NCBI RefSeq assembly: GCF_006151805.1 | Contig: NZ_VDDA01000004.1 | Span: 124,001 to 188,000 of the forward strand | Direction: 5' to 3' | Origin: Methylobacterium terricola | GTDB taxonomy: Bacteria > Pseudomonadota > Alphaproteobacteria > Rhizobiales > Beijerinckiaceae | Length of the DNA: 64,000 nt | Part shown: piece after piece, positions 8,204 to 17,536 of the stretch | Layout: each line of letters opens with the position of its first letter | Position numbering within the stretch: position 1 is the first letter of the stretch | The notes under the pieces: model-generated | Seen by the model: the letters and a program-made list of their open reading frames with translations, nothing else | The model's database searches: none | What the model was told of the DNA's origin: nothing | Made by a program: the position numbers and the translations under genes

Positions 8204-8550
8204 CGGGGTCTGAATCGCGGCTCTCCGGAATCGGTCGCGGGCAAGTCTCTCGGACAGACCTCTTCGTCAGGCCTCCCGCAGCGCCCTCATAGCCGAGGCC
8301 GGCCTTGCTGCCCGCCCCTGCGGCGAAAACGCGCAGCCACCGCCGTGGCCCCCGCGCCGGTGCCTCAACTTGCGCGCGGCACCCCCGAAGCCTGCCTCCC
8401 CGGATTGCAAAATGCGCGGCCCGGAGGCGAATTCGGTGCGGGACATCACCCGTCGGAAGTTTCAACTCGGCGGATTTGGGCTTCCCCGGAGTCATGACTT
8501 TGTTAATCTGGCGGTGAAGCGCGCGACGCGATTCGAGTGGGTTGCTTACG
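8204..8550. other. Intergenic region upstream of the cold-shock gene
   Basis: About 347 bases between the divergent DUF1624 and cold-shock genes. There is no convincing coding frame. A locally AT-richer stretch at about 8490-8512 (ATGACTTTGTTAATC) could belong to the cold-shock promoter, but I cannot place clear -35 and -10 boxes. A GAGTGG at 8535-8540 could be the ribosome site for the gene at 8551. Confidence 0.4.
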
Positions 8551-9177
8551 ATGTCGGACGAGTTCGGTTCAGCCCCGGCCGGGGAACGGCTGGTGGGCGC
8601 GTTCGGGGAGAGCGCGCGCGACACCCGGTCCGGGCTCGACGCCGCGGCGGAGCGCCCGACCGAACTCGTCGAGGTCAGCGGCCGGATCAAGTGGTTCGAC
8701 GTCGCCAAGGGCTTCGGCTTCATCGTCCCGGATAGCGGCGCGGCCGACGTGCTGCTGCACGTCACCTGCCTGCGCCGCGACGGCTACCAGAGCGCCAGCG
8801 AGGGCGCCCGGATCGTGGTCGAGGCGGTGCAGCGCACGCGAGGCTGGCAGGCTTTCCGGGTGATCTCCCTCGATCAGACGACGGCGACCCACCCGGCCGA
8901 GCTGCCGATGCCGCGCACCCACGTCACCGTGGTGCCGACGAGCGGGCTCGAGACCGCGGTCGTCAAGTGGTTCAACCGCCTGCGCGGCTTCGGCTTCCTG
9001 AGCCGGGGCGACGGTACGCCGGACATCTTCGTCCACATGGAGACCTTGCGGCGCTACGGCATCGCCGAGCTCAAGCCCGGCGAGCACGTCATGGTGCGCT
9101 ACGGCGACGGTTCGAAGGGCCTGATGGCGGCCGAGGTGCGCCTGCTCACCGAAGCCGGACCGCCCTCCTCGCACTGA
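8551..9177 (+). CDS. Tandem cold-shock-domain protein
   Basis: The 208-residue product contains two cold-shock domains. The first (about residues 43-110) has [16 protein letters not shown] with RNP1 KGFGFIV and an RNP2-like VLLHV. The second (about 133-200) has [15 protein letters not shown] and RNP2 DIFVHM. They are joined by a roughly 20-residue linker, and a 40-residue charged N-terminal extension precedes the first. Such proteins bind single-stranded nucleic acids and unfold RNA. The ATG at 8551 is preferred over a TTG three codons upstream because a GAGTGG lies at suitable distance. The double-domain form about 200 residues long is common in Rhizobiales, often beside a DUF192 gene as here. 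Confidence 0.92.
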   Translation: MSDEFGSAPAGERLVGAFGESARDTRSGLDAAAERPTELVEVSGRIKWFDVAKGFGFIVPDSGAADVLLHVTCLRRDGYQSASEGARIVVEAVQRTRGWQAFRVISLDQTTATHPAELPMPRTHVTVVPTSGLETAVVKWFNRLRGFGFLSRGDGTPDIFVHMETLRRYGIAELKPGEHVMVRYGDGSKGLMAAEVRLLTEAGPPSSH

Positions 9178-9267
9178 GCGACGGGGCCGGTCACATTTTC
9201 GATTCGCCTGTGTTTCCGGCGGCGAGACCCCATCCCTTTCGCCGGACAATGCGCTAGCTCACGCTTC

Positions 9268-9759
9268 ATGTCGCTCCGCTTCGCACGGCCACTCGCCGCC
9301 TCGCCGCGCCGGCTCCTCGCCGCGCTCACTTTCCTGATCCTGACGGCGCTGGCGCCGTCGGCGGCTTTCGCCGACGGCCCGTTCGAGCCGCTGACGATCG
9401 CCTCGCGCTCCGGCCGCCATACCTTCCAGGTCGAGGTGATGCGCGACGATGCCGGCCGGTCTCAGGGGCTGATGTTCCGCCGCGCCATGGCGCCGGACCG
9501 TGGCATGCTGTTCGATTTCGAGCGCAACGCCCCGGTGGCGATGTGGATGAAGAACACCTACCTGCCGCTCGACATGCTGTTCATCCGGCCGAACGGCACG
9601 GTGGCGCGCATCGCCCAGGATACCGAGCCACTCTCGACCCGCACCATCGAATCGGGCGAGCCGGTGCTGGGCGTGCTCGAGCTCAATGCCGGCACCGCCG
9701 CGCGCCTCGGGCTGCATCCGGGCGACAAGGTCGAGCACCCGCTGTTCCGCGGGCGCTGA
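9268..9759 (+). CDS. Secreted DUF192-domain protein
   Basis: The 163-residue product starts with a signal peptide (hydrophobic residues about 16-34, likely cleavage after the AFA before DGPF) and continues as a DUF192 domain. Typical blocks are SQGLMFRRAMAPDRGMLFDF, then MWMKNTYLPLDMLFI, and a C-terminal VLGVLELNAGTAARLGLHPGD. The family is a small periplasmic beta-barrel whose function is not established. It follows the cold-shock gene by 90 bases on the same strand, an association common in alphaproteobacteria; they may be co-transcribed. Confidence 0.9.
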   Translation: MSLRFARPLAASPRRLLAALTFLILTALAPSAAFADGPFEPLTIASRSGRHTFQVEVMRDDAGRSQGLMFRRAMAPDRGMLFDFERNAPVAMWMKNTYLPLDMLFIRPNGTVARIAQDTEPLSTRTIESGEPVLGVLELNAGTAARLGLHPGDKVEHPLFRGR

Positions 9760-9792
9760 CGGCCCCCGGCGGCTCACGCCGCCGGAGGGATC

Positions 9793-10008
9793 TCAGAAGC
9801 CGCGATTCGAGATGCTGGGGATCGACGGCTGGGTGAAGGCGCGGTTCACGTCGGGGCGGCGCTGCGTCCCGTTGGTGTCGTTGGAGCGCACGTAGTTCTT
9901 GGTGTCGAAGGTCTCGGCGAGGCCGGAGCCGCGCGGGTCGCCGGCGCTGGTGCAGGCGGCGGCGAGGCCCGCGAGGGTGAGCGCCGCGGCGACACGAAGG
10001 AAACGCAT
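9793..10008 (-). CDS. Small putative lipoprotein
   Basis: The 71-residue product has a short positively charged start, a hydrophobic stretch and a lipobox-like GLAAAC with the cysteine at position 19, so it should be lipid-anchored in the envelope. The mature part is small, polar and rich in Asn, Thr and Arg; its function is unknown to me. The ATG at 10008 is chosen because it gives a proper signal sequence; longer upstream starts would bury it. Confidence 0.75.
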   Translation of the reverse strand: MRFLRVAAALTLAGLAAACTSAGDPRGSGLAETFDTKNYVRSNDTNGTQRRPDVNRAFTQPSIPSISNRGF

Positions 10009-10207
10009 GGATCGGTCCTGACTGAGGGCTTCTGGCGCTGACGAGGCTGCCGGGGTGCCCGGCTCCCGCCGGCCCGTCAAGGCGCCCCCGCCCGGAGGCG
10101 CCGCAAACCCGCCCCCTGTGCCCGCCGTGCCGCGTTCCGTGGAATGTGTGGAGGGCTGCGATTCTCCGGCTGGCGGAGTCGGGAGCTTTGCGCGACAGTC
10201 CGGGCCG

Positions 10208-10456
10208 ATGAGCAACGTCGTTCCCCTGCTGCGCCCGCGTCCGGCGCCCGATGCCGCCGCCCGCGCCACCGCGTCGGTCGTCTCCGACCTGGTGACGATC
10301 GCCGAGCAGCTGCACGATATCGGCGCCCGCGCGGCCTTCCTCGGCCGGCCGCGGGGGGAGACCGAGCGCACGGTGCAGATGGTGCTGGACGCGGTGACGT
10401 CGATCGAGCGGGCGCTCGATACGATCACGGATGGCGGGGATTACACGCCGTTCTGA
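10208..10456 (+). CDS. Small hypothetical protein
   Basis: The 82-residue product is soluble and mainly helical, with a central amphipathic stretch (VVSDLVTIAEQLHDIGARAAFL) and a second helix (TVQMVLDAVTSIERALDTI). There is no recognised domain. The ATG at 10208 is preferred because sequence upstream of it in frame is proline-rich and has poorer codon bias. It stands alone between a lipoprotein gene on the other strand and a repeat-rich intergenic region, so no partner is suggested. Confidence 0.6.
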   Translation: MSNVVPLLRPRPAPDAAARATASVVSDLVTIAEQLHDIGARAAFLGRPRGETERTVQMVLDAVTSIERALDTITDGGDYTPF

Positions 10457-10496
10457 GTGACCCGTCTGCGCTGAGGGAGCTGCCACGCTCCGTGTC

Positions 10497-10625
10497 ATTC
10501 CGGGGCCGCGCAGCGGACCCGGAATCCAGAACCGCAGGCGGTGCCAGATGGCGCGGAGCGCCACCTGATCTATCCCGAACGTTCGGCGCGTCTGAATCCC
10601 GGACGCCGCCGCCCGGCCCCGGGAT
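10497..10625. repeat. Intergenic inverted repeats (REP-like)
   Basis: Two hairpins lie in tandem in a non-coding region. The first pairs ATTCCGGG (10497-10504) with CCCGGAAT (10518-10525) around a GC-rich loop; the second pairs ATCCCGG (10596-10602) with CCGGGAT (10619-10625). The GTCATTCCGGGG...CCCGGAATCC pattern is like the dispersed intergenic repeats seen in many Rhizobiales genomes. That identity is from memory and would need a genome-wide count. Confidence 0.55.
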
Positions 10626-10697
10626 GGCTCGGAGGCTCGTATCGTCGGGGGCTGCTCGACCCCGGGTCCCTCGCTGGCCGGTGCGGAACATCCTCCC

Positions 10698-11423
10698 TCA
10701 CGCCCCCACGTCGAGCACGCTCCTGAATACCGCGCCGTAATGGCAGGCCGCCGCCGCCAGCACGAAGGTGTGCCAGATCGCGTTCTGGAACGGCAATTGC
10801 CGCCAGACGTGGAAGATCACCCCGAACGAGTAGAGCAGGCCGCCGGCGAACAGCAGCCACAGGGCCGGCGGCGACAGGGCGGCGATGACCGATTCGTAGG
10901 CCATGATGCCGCTCCAGGCCAGCGCCAGGTAGAGAGCGATCGCCAGCCGGTCGAAGCGTCCCGGCAGCGTCAGCTTCACGGCGGCGCCCGCCACTGCCAC
11001 GAGCCAGATTCCGGCAAGCAGCCCGAAGGCGAACCCGTCGGTGCCGACGAGCGTGACCAGCGGCGTGTAGGTGCCGGCGATCATCAGGAAGATGGTGGCG
11101 TGGTCGGCCCGGCGCAGGCGCCATTTCAACCGGCCGATCGGGCACATGTTGTAGGCTGCCGACGTGCCGAGCATCGCCACGAGGCCGGCGGCGTAGACGC
11201 CCACCGCGACCTTCTCGGACGGGTCGAGGTTCGAGAGGGCGGCGCTGATCGTCAGCGCCAGGGCGCCGATCACGCCCAGGCTCACGCCGACCACGTGGAC
11301 GACGCCGTCGGCGAGCATCTCGCGCGGCGTGTAGGTCCAGACGAGATCCAGGGGACGGCCGTCCGGCGCCAGCCGCGCCGCGGTGGCCGAGGATGCATCC
11401 AGGGTTTGCTCCTGCGCAGACAT
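10698..11423 (-). CDS. Hemolysin III / PAQR-family membrane protein
   Basis: The 241-residue product has seven hydrophobic segments between residues about 45 and 235 and matches the bacterial hemolysin III/YqfA branch of the PAQR family. Typical elements are ADGVVHVVGVSLG in the first helix, SAAYNMCP, RRADHATIFLMIAGTYTPL with the conserved His and Asp, and FHVWRQLPFQNAIWHTFVLAAAACHYGA at the end, with the two histidines that bind metal in PAQR proteins. The ATG at 11423 is chosen because GGAGG precedes it at good distance; an in-frame start 15 codons upstream has none. Despite the name, a membrane-lipid homeostasis role is more likely than haemolysis. Confidence 0.92.
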   Translation of the reverse strand: MSAQEQTLDASSATAARLAPDGRPLDLVWTYTPREMLADGVVHVVGVSLGVIGALALTISAALSNLDPSEKVAVGVYAAGLVAMLGTSAAYNMCPIGRLKWRLRRADHATIFLMIAGTYTPLVTLVGTDGFAFGLLAGIWLVAVAGAAVKLTLPGRFDRLAIALYLALAWSGIMAYESVIAALSPPALWLLFAGGLLYSFGVIFHVWRQLPFQNAIWHTFVLAAAACHYGAVFRSVLDVGA

Positions 11424-11510
11424 CGAACCTCCGCTCTCGGGGCTGGGAGTCGCCTCCCGGTTGACCAAGGTTAAGGTGGGTGCATGAACGTGGGACGAAC
11501 GCCCGCGGGC

Positions 11511-12605
11511 TCACACCGTCCGGAGGACCGCCGGCGCGGGGGCGCGGCAGAGCCGGGCATGGGCGGTCGCCATGCCGAGCACCACCATCGCGGCGACCTG
11601 GTGGGCGAGGCCGGCCCAGAACGGCACGGCGAGGAGCAGCGTGACGATTCCGAGCGTCGCCTGCGCGACGACGAGGCCGGCGAGCGCGGTGGCCCGGCGC
11701 GCCGCGCCGGTGCCCGGCACGGTGCGGCGCGCATCGGCGGCATGGACGATGGCGAGGGCGAGCAGCGCGTAGGCGGTCAGCCGGTGGTTGAACTGCACCA
11801 GGGCGACGTTGTCGACGAAGTTCTCGATCCAGGGCGTGCCGGCGAACAGGCCTGCGGGGACGAGGCTGCCATCCATCAGCGGCCAGGTGTTGTAGGTCAG
11901 CCCCGCCTTCGAGCCGGCGACGAGGCCGCCGAGCGCGACCTGCACCAGCACCAGGGCCATCATGGCCAGGGCCGTGCCGGAGATGCGCGCCGGCACCGCC
12001 TCGTCGCGCCGCCGGTCGAGGCCGGAGGCGAGCCAGACGAGGCCGGCATAGATCGCGCTCGCCAGCGTCAGGTGCAGGGTGAGCTTGATCGGCGCCACCG
12101 CGGTCATGCCCGGCTGCAGGCCGGAGGCGACCATGATCCAGCCGACCGTTCCCTGCAGGCCGCCGAGGAGGCCGAGGCCGAGCAGGCTGAGCGACAGGCG
12201 CCGGTCGAGCTGGCCGCGCCACCAGAAGACCAGGAGCGGCAGGAAGAACGCGAGGCCGAGCAGCCGCCCGAGCAGCCGGTGGCCCCATTCCCAGGCATAG
12301 ATGAACTGGAACTCCGACAGGCTCATGCCCTGGTTGATGAGCTTGTATTGCGGCGTCGCCTGGTACTTGGCGAATTCCTCGGCCCAGGCCGTGCCGGAGA
12401 GCGGCGGGATCGCGCCGGTCACCGGCTTCCACTCGGTGATCGACAGGCCGGACCCGGTGAGCCGGGTCGTGCCCCCGACCGCCACCATCGCCACCACCAG
12501 GGCGGCCATGACGAAGAGCCAGGTCCGCACGGCGCGGCGGGACCGGGGCGCGGCGGCCGCCGGGACCGCGGAAGGGGCGAGGCTGATCGAGGACGTGCTG
12601 CTCAT
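11511..12605 (-). CDS. ctaA: Heme A synthase (COX15/CtaA)
   Basis: The 364-residue product has eight membrane helices and matches the alphaproteobacterial COX15-type heme A synthase, which oxidises the C8 methyl of heme O to a formyl group for cytochrome aa3 oxidase. Haem-ligand histidines are visible in YAWEWGHRLLGR (after helix 1-2), LHLTLASAIYAG, QFNHRLTAYALL and LAHQVAAMVVLG. GGTTRLTGSGLSITEW in the first periplasmic loop is a family signature. The gene stands alone, with a short Ala/Pro-rich N-terminus before the first helix. Confidence 0.95.
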   Translation of the reverse strand: MSSTSSISLAPSAVPAAAAPRSRRAVRTWLFVMAALVVAMVAVGGTTRLTGSGLSITEWKPVTGAIPPLSGTAWAEEFAKYQATPQYKLINQGMSLSEFQFIYAWEWGHRLLGRLLGLAFFLPLLVFWWRGQLDRRLSLSLLGLGLLGGLQGTVGWIMVASGLQPGMTAVAPIKLTLHLTLASAIYAGLVWLASGLDRRRDEAVPARISGTALAMMALVLVQVALGGLVAGSKAGLTYNTWPLMDGSLVPAGLFAGTPWIENFVDNVALVQFNHRLTAYALLALAIVHAADARRTVPGTGAARRATALAGLVVAQATLGIVTLLLAVPFWAGLAHQVAAMVVLGMATAHARLCRAPAPAVLRTV

Positions 12606-12730
12606 GGGGCCGGCTTACCGGCGGGGATGCCGGGTGCGCAACGTTCAGCGGTGCCGCACCGGGCTTGCGGACAATGCTGAGCGCCCGGACCCGACGCTGT
12701 CTGGATCCAGGGCCTGCCTGTGCCGACGGA

Positions 12731-13870
12731 TCACTCCCCCGGCCGCGCCAGCACCCCGCCGGTGATCGCCTCCCGCACCCCCGTGGTCGACGGGAAGGTG
12801 ATCGGCAGGCCCTCGGTCGAGCGCACCGCCAGGTAGGCGAAGGCCTGGGCCTCCAGGAAGGCGGAGGACCAGCCGATGGCGTCGGCGGTCGTGATCTCGG
12901 CGCGCAGGTGGTAATTGAGCTGGCGCAGCAACTCGCCATTGCGGGCGCCGCCGCCGGCGACGATCCAGCGGACGGGCGGGTCGGAGGCGTGGTCGAGGGC
13001 GCGGGCGACCGCCCGGGCGGTGAAGGCCGTCAGCGTCGCGGCGCCGTCCTCGGTCGAGAGCTGGCCGGCGAGCTTGTGCGAGAACCAGTTGCGGTCGAGC
13101 GACTTCGGCGGCCGGCGGGCGAAGAACGGGTGGACGAGGAGCCAGGCGAGCAACTGCTCGTCGGGCCGGCCGCGGGCGGCGGTGCGGCCGTTGTCGTCGA
13201 GGGCGTGGCCGGTGCGCTCGCGCATCCAGTCGTCGATCAGCGCGTTGCCGGGGCCGGTGTCGAAGGCCAGGATCCGCCCGTCCCGGGCGATCAGCGTCGC
13301 GTTGGCCACGCCCCCGATATTGAGGATGCCGAGGCTCTCGGTGAAGCCCGAGGCCTGGGCCAGCGCCCGATGGAAGACCGGCACCAGCGGCGCCCCCTGC
13401 CCGCCCGCCTCGATGTCGGCGTGGCGCAGGTCCGACACGACCTTGATGCCGAGGCGGCGGCTCAACGCCTGGCCGTCGCCGATCTGCACGCTCATCTTCT
13501 GGTCGGGCCGGTGCACCACGGTCTGGCCGTGGAAGCCGACCACGTCGATCTCGGCGGCGCTCAGCCCGTTCTCGGCGAGGAAATTCTCGACCGCCTCGGC
13601 GTGGAGCCGCGTCACCAACTCCTCGGCCGCGCCCAGGCATCCCGGCCGCTCGCTCCGCTCGGTCACGGCTTCCGCATCGACGAGGGCCTGGCGCAGGAGC
13701 GCCCGGTCGTCGTCGGAATAGGCGCGGTAGCCCGTCGGCCCCAGCGGCTCGAGATAGCCGTTATGGCTGCGCTCGACCCGGATCGTCTCGCCGTCGGTCT
13801 CGATCAGGGCGACGTCGACGCCGTCGAGGGAGGTGCCGCTCATCAGCCCGATCGCCCGCCGCATCGTCAT
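12731..13870 (-). CDS. anmK: Anhydro-N-acetylmuramic acid kinase
   Basis: The 379-residue product is full length for AnmK, which phosphorylates and opens 1,6-anhydro-MurNAc to MurNAc-6-phosphate in cell-wall recycling. The N-terminal IGLMSGTSLDGVDVALIE is the family signature, and FHGQTVVHRP, the GGVANAT block and FDTGPGNALIDDWM are further ATPase-fold elements. It is divergent from tyrS with 129 bases between, an arrangement common in alphaproteobacteria. The start ATG is followed by a second ATG two codons later, so the exact start is uncertain by two residues. Confidence 0.96.
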   Translation of the reverse strand: MTMRRAIGLMSGTSLDGVDVALIETDGETIRVERSHNGYLEPLGPTGYRAYSDDDRALLRQALVDAEAVTERSERPGCLGAAEELVTRLHAEAVENFLAENGLSAAEIDVVGFHGQTVVHRPDQKMSVQIGDGQALSRRLGIKVVSDLRHADIEAGGQGAPLVPVFHRALAQASGFTESLGILNIGGVANATLIARDGRILAFDTGPGNALIDDWMRERTGHALDDNGRTAARGRPDEQLLAWLLVHPFFARRPPKSLDRNWFSHKLAGQLSTEDGAATLTAFTARAVARALDHASDPPVRWIVAGGGARNGELLRQLNYHLRAEITTADAIGWSSAFLEAQAFAYLAVRSTEGLPITFPSTTGVREAITGGVLARPGE

Positions 13871-13999
13871 GCCGAATCGCCCCCGTGCCTTTCGGGACCG
13901 GCTTTGCTATGGACCGACCCGTTCCGAATCCGACGGAGCTAGCATGGCGGCGCCGCGCTGTCGCGCTGTCGCCCACCCGCGAGACTGATCGAGAGTTCC

Positions 14000-15274
14000 A
14001 TGGCCGCGCCCACCGACTTCGCGCCGCGTTCCGACTTCCTCCGCATCCTGATGGAGCGCGGCTACGTCCACCAATGCTCCGATTTCGCGGGCGTGGACGA
14101 GGCCGCCCGCGAGGGCCGGCTGACGGCCTATGTCGGCTACGATTGCACGGCGCCGTCGCTGCATATCGGCCACCTGCTCTCGATCATGATGCTGCACTGG
14201 CTCCAGGCGACCGGCGGCAAGCCGGTGGCGCTGATGGGCGGCGGCACCACCCGGGTCGGCGACCCGTCCGGCCGCGACGAGAGCCGCAAGATCCTGACGC
14301 TCGACCAGATCGAGGCCAACAAGGCCGAGATCGGCAAGACCTTCTCGCGCTTCCTCGATTTCGGCGCCGGCCCGAACGCCGCCGTGATGGCCGACAACGC
14401 CGAGTGGCTGACCACGCTCAACTACATCGAGATGCTGCGCGACGTCGGCCGGCACTTCTCGGTCAACCGCATGCTGTCGATGGACAGCGTGCGGCTGCGG
14501 CTGGAGCGCGACCAGGAGCTGTCGTTCCTGGAATTCAACTACATGATCCTGCAGGCCTACGACTTCGCCGAGCTGAACCGCCGCTACGGCGTGACGCTGC
14601 AGATGGGCGGCTCGGACCAGTGGGGCAACATCGTCACCGGCATCGATCTCGGCCGGCGCCTCGGCACGCCGCAGCTCCACGCCCTGACCTGCCCGCTGAT
14701 GACCACGGCGTCCGGCGCCAAGATGGGCAAGACGGCGTCCGGCGCGGTCTGGCTCAACCCGGACATGCTGAGCCCCTACGAGTACTGGCAGTTCTGGCGC
14801 AACACCGAGGATGCCGATGTCGGCCGCTTCCTGCGCCTGTTCACCCTGATGCCGCTCGACGAGGTGGGAAAGCTCGCGGCGCTCGGGGGCCAGGAGATCA
14901 ACGAGGCCAAGAAGGTGCTCGCCACCGAGGCCACCGCCCTGCTGCATGGCCGCGAGGCGGCGGAAGGAGCCGCCGAGACCGCGCGGCGCACCTTCGAGGA
15001 GGGCGCGCTCGCCCAGAGCCTGCCCACCGTCGAGGTGCCGCGCGCCGCGATCGAGGCGGGGCTCGGCGTGCTCTCGGCCTTCGGGCCGGAGCACGCGGCC
15101 CTCGTCCCCTCGACCAGCGAGGCCCGCCGACAGGTCAAGAGCGGCGGGCTCAAGGTCAACGACGCGCCGGTCACCGACGAGCGCGCGGTGATCGGCGCGG
15201 GCGACGTGACGCCGGAAGGCGTGGTGAAGCTGTCCTTCGGCCGCAAGAAGCACGTGCTGCTGCGGGTGGTGTAG
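14000..15274 (+). CDS. tyrS: Tyrosyl-tRNA synthetase
   Basis: The 424-residue product is a complete class I tyrosyl-tRNA synthetase. The HIGH motif is at residues 55-58 ([10 protein letters not shown]), the second signature is KMGKT at 241-245, the tyrosine-binding [10 protein letters not shown] precedes HIGH, and a C-terminal S4-type RNA-binding domain ([16 protein letters not shown]) lies around residue 375. It attaches tyrosine to tRNA-Tyr. It is divergent from anmK. A hairpin-rich region follows its stop. Confidence 0.98.
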   Translation: MAAPTDFAPRSDFLRILMERGYVHQCSDFAGVDEAAREGRLTAYVGYDCTAPSLHIGHLLSIMMLHWLQATGGKPVALMGGGTTRVGDPSGRDESRKILTLDQIEANKAEIGKTFSRFLDFGAGPNAAVMADNAEWLTTLNYIEMLRDVGRHFSVNRMLSMDSVRLRLERDQELSFLEFNYMILQAYDFAELNRRYGVTLQMGGSDQWGNIVTGIDLGRRLGTPQLHALTCPLMTTASGAKMGKTASGAVWLNPDMLSPYEYWQFWRNTEDADVGRFLRLFTLMPLDEVGKLAALGGQEINEAKKVLATEATALLHGREAAEGAAETARRTFEEGALAQSLPTVEVPRAAIEAGLGVLSAFGPEHAALVPSTSEARRQVKSGGLKVNDAPVTDERAVIGAGDVTPEGVVKLSFGRKKHVLLRVV

Positions 15275-15293
15275 ACCGCTTCAAGACCTCCCC

Positions 15294-15332
15294 GGGACAC
15301 CCCTCCCCCCGCGGGGGGAGGGTGGGACACCC
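15294..15332. repeat. Palindrome flanked by 9-base direct repeats
   Basis: A perfect 10-base palindrome with a 2-base loop (CCCTCCCCCC, GC, GGGGGGAGGG; 15301-15322) is bracketed by the direct repeat GGGACACCC at 15294-15302 and 15324-15332. A second short hairpin, CCCCGCC/GGCGGGG, follows at 15346-15361. It may act as a terminator of tyrS, but there is no T-tract, and the bracketed form resembles a mobile REP-like element. Confidence 0.6.
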
Positions 15333-15448
15333 GTCACGAGAGAAGCCCCGCCGCGGCGGGGGCCGGGCGGGGCTGGGAGTCGAGGTCCAGAGAGCAGGAT
15401 GCTACAACCGCCCCGGGGACCGGCGCATCCTCCATTTGCGAAAAAAGG

Positions 15449-15745
15449 TCAGGCGTGCGGGCGGGCCCGGCGCCGGGGCGTGGCCCGGGCCGTCGCCGCG
15501 GGCGCGCAACGCTGCCAGCCCCAATGGTCGTAGGCGGTCGTGGCGCGCGCCTCGCACCAGCCCTGGCGGCGGAGGGCCGCGGCGGCGCGGTCGCGGTCCT
15601 CGCAGGCCTGGTTGGCGAGCGGCGAGGCCGGTAGGGCGCAGGCGGCGTCGGAACGCTGCCAGCGCGCGACGAGATCGTCGGCCGCGGCGGGCGCGGCGCC
15701 CGTGGCGAGCAGCGCGACGATGAGGAACGGACGCAGGGGCGACAT
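15449..15745 (-). CDS. Small secreted hypothetical protein
   Basis: The 98-residue product has a signal peptide (hydrophobic residues about 5-20, AlaAlaProAlaAlaAla cleavage region before DDL). The mature part has four cysteines (ACALP, NQACED, GWCEA, RCAPA), compatible with two disulphides, and an Arg/Ala-rich tail. No domain is recognised. The ATG at 15745 is preferred over a GTG one codon upstream. It lies between the repeat after tyrS and the intergenic region before the VTT-domain gene, on the opposite strand to both neighbours. Confidence 0.68.
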   Translation of the reverse strand: MSPLRPFLIVALLATGAAPAAADDLVARWQRSDAACALPASPLANQACEDRDRAAAALRRQGWCEARATTAYDHWGWQRCAPAATARATPRRRARPHA

Positions 15746-16059
15746 CACGCGGGGCCTCGGTGAAACGCGGTGCGATCATCGAACGACGATCGTGACCGGG
15801 ATCGGACGGATTCGCGCAGTCGCGTCAAGCAGAAACCGGCTTTCATGATGGGGCTTAATCCGTTCGGCCGAGTTATTCCCCTGGTCCGGACTGGTCCCCC
15901 ATTCGCAAGCCGTGCCCGTCCGCCGCTCCCTGTGCTTCCCGCCTGCCCCCTTGCCGGGACAACCATCCCTTCGGCGGTGTTGCGGCGGATACCCTCGCCA
16001 GCGCCGCAATCCTGTGCTCAAAGAGCCCGACCTCATCCCAGACGGGCTCTCCCAGACCA

Positions 16060-16641
16060 ATGCTGCGCCGCCTCTACGAGTGGATCCTCGCGCTCGCCGC
16101 GCGCCCCTCGGCCCCCTACGCGCTCGGCGCGGTCTCCTTCGCCGAGAGCTCGTTCTTCCCGGTCCCGCCGGACGTGATGCTGGTGCCGATGGCGGTGACC
16201 CGGCCCGAGAAGGCCTGGACCTACGCGCTGATCGCGACCCTGACCTCGGTGGCGGGCGGGATCGCCGGCTACGCCATCGGGGCGCTGCTGTATGATTCGC
16301 TCGGCGCCTGGCTGTTCCACCTCTACGGGCTCGACAAGGGCGCCGACGCCTTCCGGGAGGCCTACGCGCATTACGGCCATTGGGTGATCCTGCTCAAGGG
16401 CCTCACCCCGATCCCCTACAAGCTCGTCACCATCACGTCGGGCTTCGCCGGCTACGACCTGTTCTGGTTCATCGTGCTGTCGCTGATCACCCGCGGCGCC
16501 CGGTTCTTCATCCTGGCGGGCCTTGTCGGCCGCTACGGCGTCGGGATTCGCACCGTCCTCGACCGGCACCTGAATGCCGTGGCGGCGGTGTTCGGCGCGG
16601 TCTGCGTCCTCGGCTTCGTCGGCTTCCGCTACCTGTTCTGA
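16060..16641 (+). CDS. YqaA-type VTT/DedA-related membrane protein
   Basis: The 193-residue product has four to five hydrophobic segments and matches the YqaA branch of the VTT (SNARE-associated/DedA) superfamily. Characteristic elements are SFAESSFFPVPPDVMLVPMAV near residue 30, SVAGGIAGYAIGALLYDSLG, and the re-entrant-loop block LLKGLTPIPYKLVTITSGFAG near residue 110. DedA relatives help recycle lipid carriers and keep membrane potential, but the exact role of this branch is open. It is followed after 11 bases by dsbB, and the pair is common in Rhizobiales. Confidence 0.9.
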   Translation: MLRRLYEWILALAARPSAPYALGAVSFAESSFFPVPPDVMLVPMAVTRPEKAWTYALIATLTSVAGGIAGYAIGALLYDSLGAWLFHLYGLDKGADAFREAYAHYGHWVILLKGLTPIPYKLVTITSGFAGYDLFWFIVLSLITRGARFFILAGLVGRYGVGIRTVLDRHLNAVAAVFGAVCVLGFVGFRYLF

Positions 16642-16652
16642 GGCTATCGGCC

Positions 16653-17162
16653 ATGGCACACGCCCTCGCCCAGCGGCTCACCGCGCCCCGGCCGGCGGCC
16701 CTGCTGGTGTTCGTCGGCGCCGCCGCCACGGTGGGCGGCGCGCTGCTCTTCCAGCACGGGCTCGGCTACGTGCCGTGCAAGCTCTGCCTGACCGAGCGCC
16801 AGCCCTACTACCTCGCCCTGCCGCTGCTCGCCGCCGCCCTGCTGCTGCCGCGCCGCCTCGCCGGCGGGCTGCTCGGGATGGTCGCGGTGATCTTCCTGGT
16901 CGGGGCCGGGCTCGGCGCCTACCATGCCGGGGCCGAGTGGAGCTTCTGGCCCGGCCCGAGCGATTGCGGCGGCGGGGCCGGTCCGGCCCCGGCCGGCGTC
17001 AACGATTTCCTCAAATCCCTCGAAGCCACCCGGCCGGTCGATTGCACGGCCGCCGCCTGGCGCTTCCTCGGAATCTCCCTCGCCGGCTACAACGCGCTGA
17101 TCGCGCTCGCTCTCGCGGCCCTCGCCGGGACCGCCGCGTGGCGGGCCCTGCGCGGTCGCTGA
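16653..17162 (+). CDS. dsbB: Disulfide bond formation protein B
   Basis: The 169-residue product has four membrane helices and the DsbB active-site motif CKLC at residues 42-45 in the first periplasmic loop. A second pair, Cys105 and Cys131, lies in the second periplasmic loop, as needed to relay electrons from DsbA to quinone. The alphaproteobacterial form (GYVPCKLCLTERQPYY) differs from the E. coli protein but keeps the four-cysteine layout. The start ATG at 16653 is 11 bases after the VTT-domain gene; no dsbA is in the window. Confidence 0.92.
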   Translation: MAHALAQRLTAPRPAALLVFVGAAATVGGALLFQHGLGYVPCKLCLTERQPYYLALPLLAAALLLPRRLAGGLLGMVAVIFLVGAGLGAYHAGAEWSFWPGPSDCGGGAGPAPAGVNDFLKSLEATRPVDCTAAAWRFLGISLAGYNALIALALAALAGTAAWRALRGR

Positions 17163-17206
17163 AGAGCCGCTGCCGAAATCCGGTCGATCGCTTCGCGATC
17201 CGGAGG

Positions 17207-17536
17207 TCAGCGCTTCGGCTTCATCACCGTCGGCTCGGCAAGGAGCGCCGCCAGGCGCTCGGAATCGAGGGCCGGCTCGGGCTTCGGCTTCTTCGCCTCC
17301 TTCTTCGGCTCCGGCTTGGGATCGACCTTCGCCAGCCGGGCGACCTTGGCCGCCGGTGGCGCCGGCACGATCGAGCCGGTGACGACCGGCTCGTCGAGGG
17401 GGACCGGGGGCTTCGCGACGGCGACGAGCTGCGGCTGGGGCGGGTCGCGGTCGAGCTGCGCCGAGCAGACGGCGCAGATCGTGGCGAAGCCCAGGCCCGC
17501 GATCGCCGCGAGGGTGAGGTTGGTACGCAGGGACAC
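17207..17536 (-). CDS. Secreted or membrane-anchored Pro/Lys-rich hypothetical protein
   Basis: The 109-residue product has one N-terminal hydrophobic segment (about residues 8-25, with two cysteines in TICAVCSA) followed by a proline-rich, then Lys/Pro/Glu-rich low-complexity region and a short C-terminal helix. This is the layout of a small periplasm-spanning or secreted linker protein; no domain is recognised. The start is a GTG. It is convergent with dsbB, 44 bases away. Confidence 0.62.
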   Translation of the reverse strand: MSLRTNLTLAAIAGLGFATICAVCSAQLDRDPPQPQLVAVAKPPVPLDEPVVTGSIVPAPPAAKVARLAKVDPKPEPKKEAKKPKPEPALDSERLAALLAEPTVMKPKR

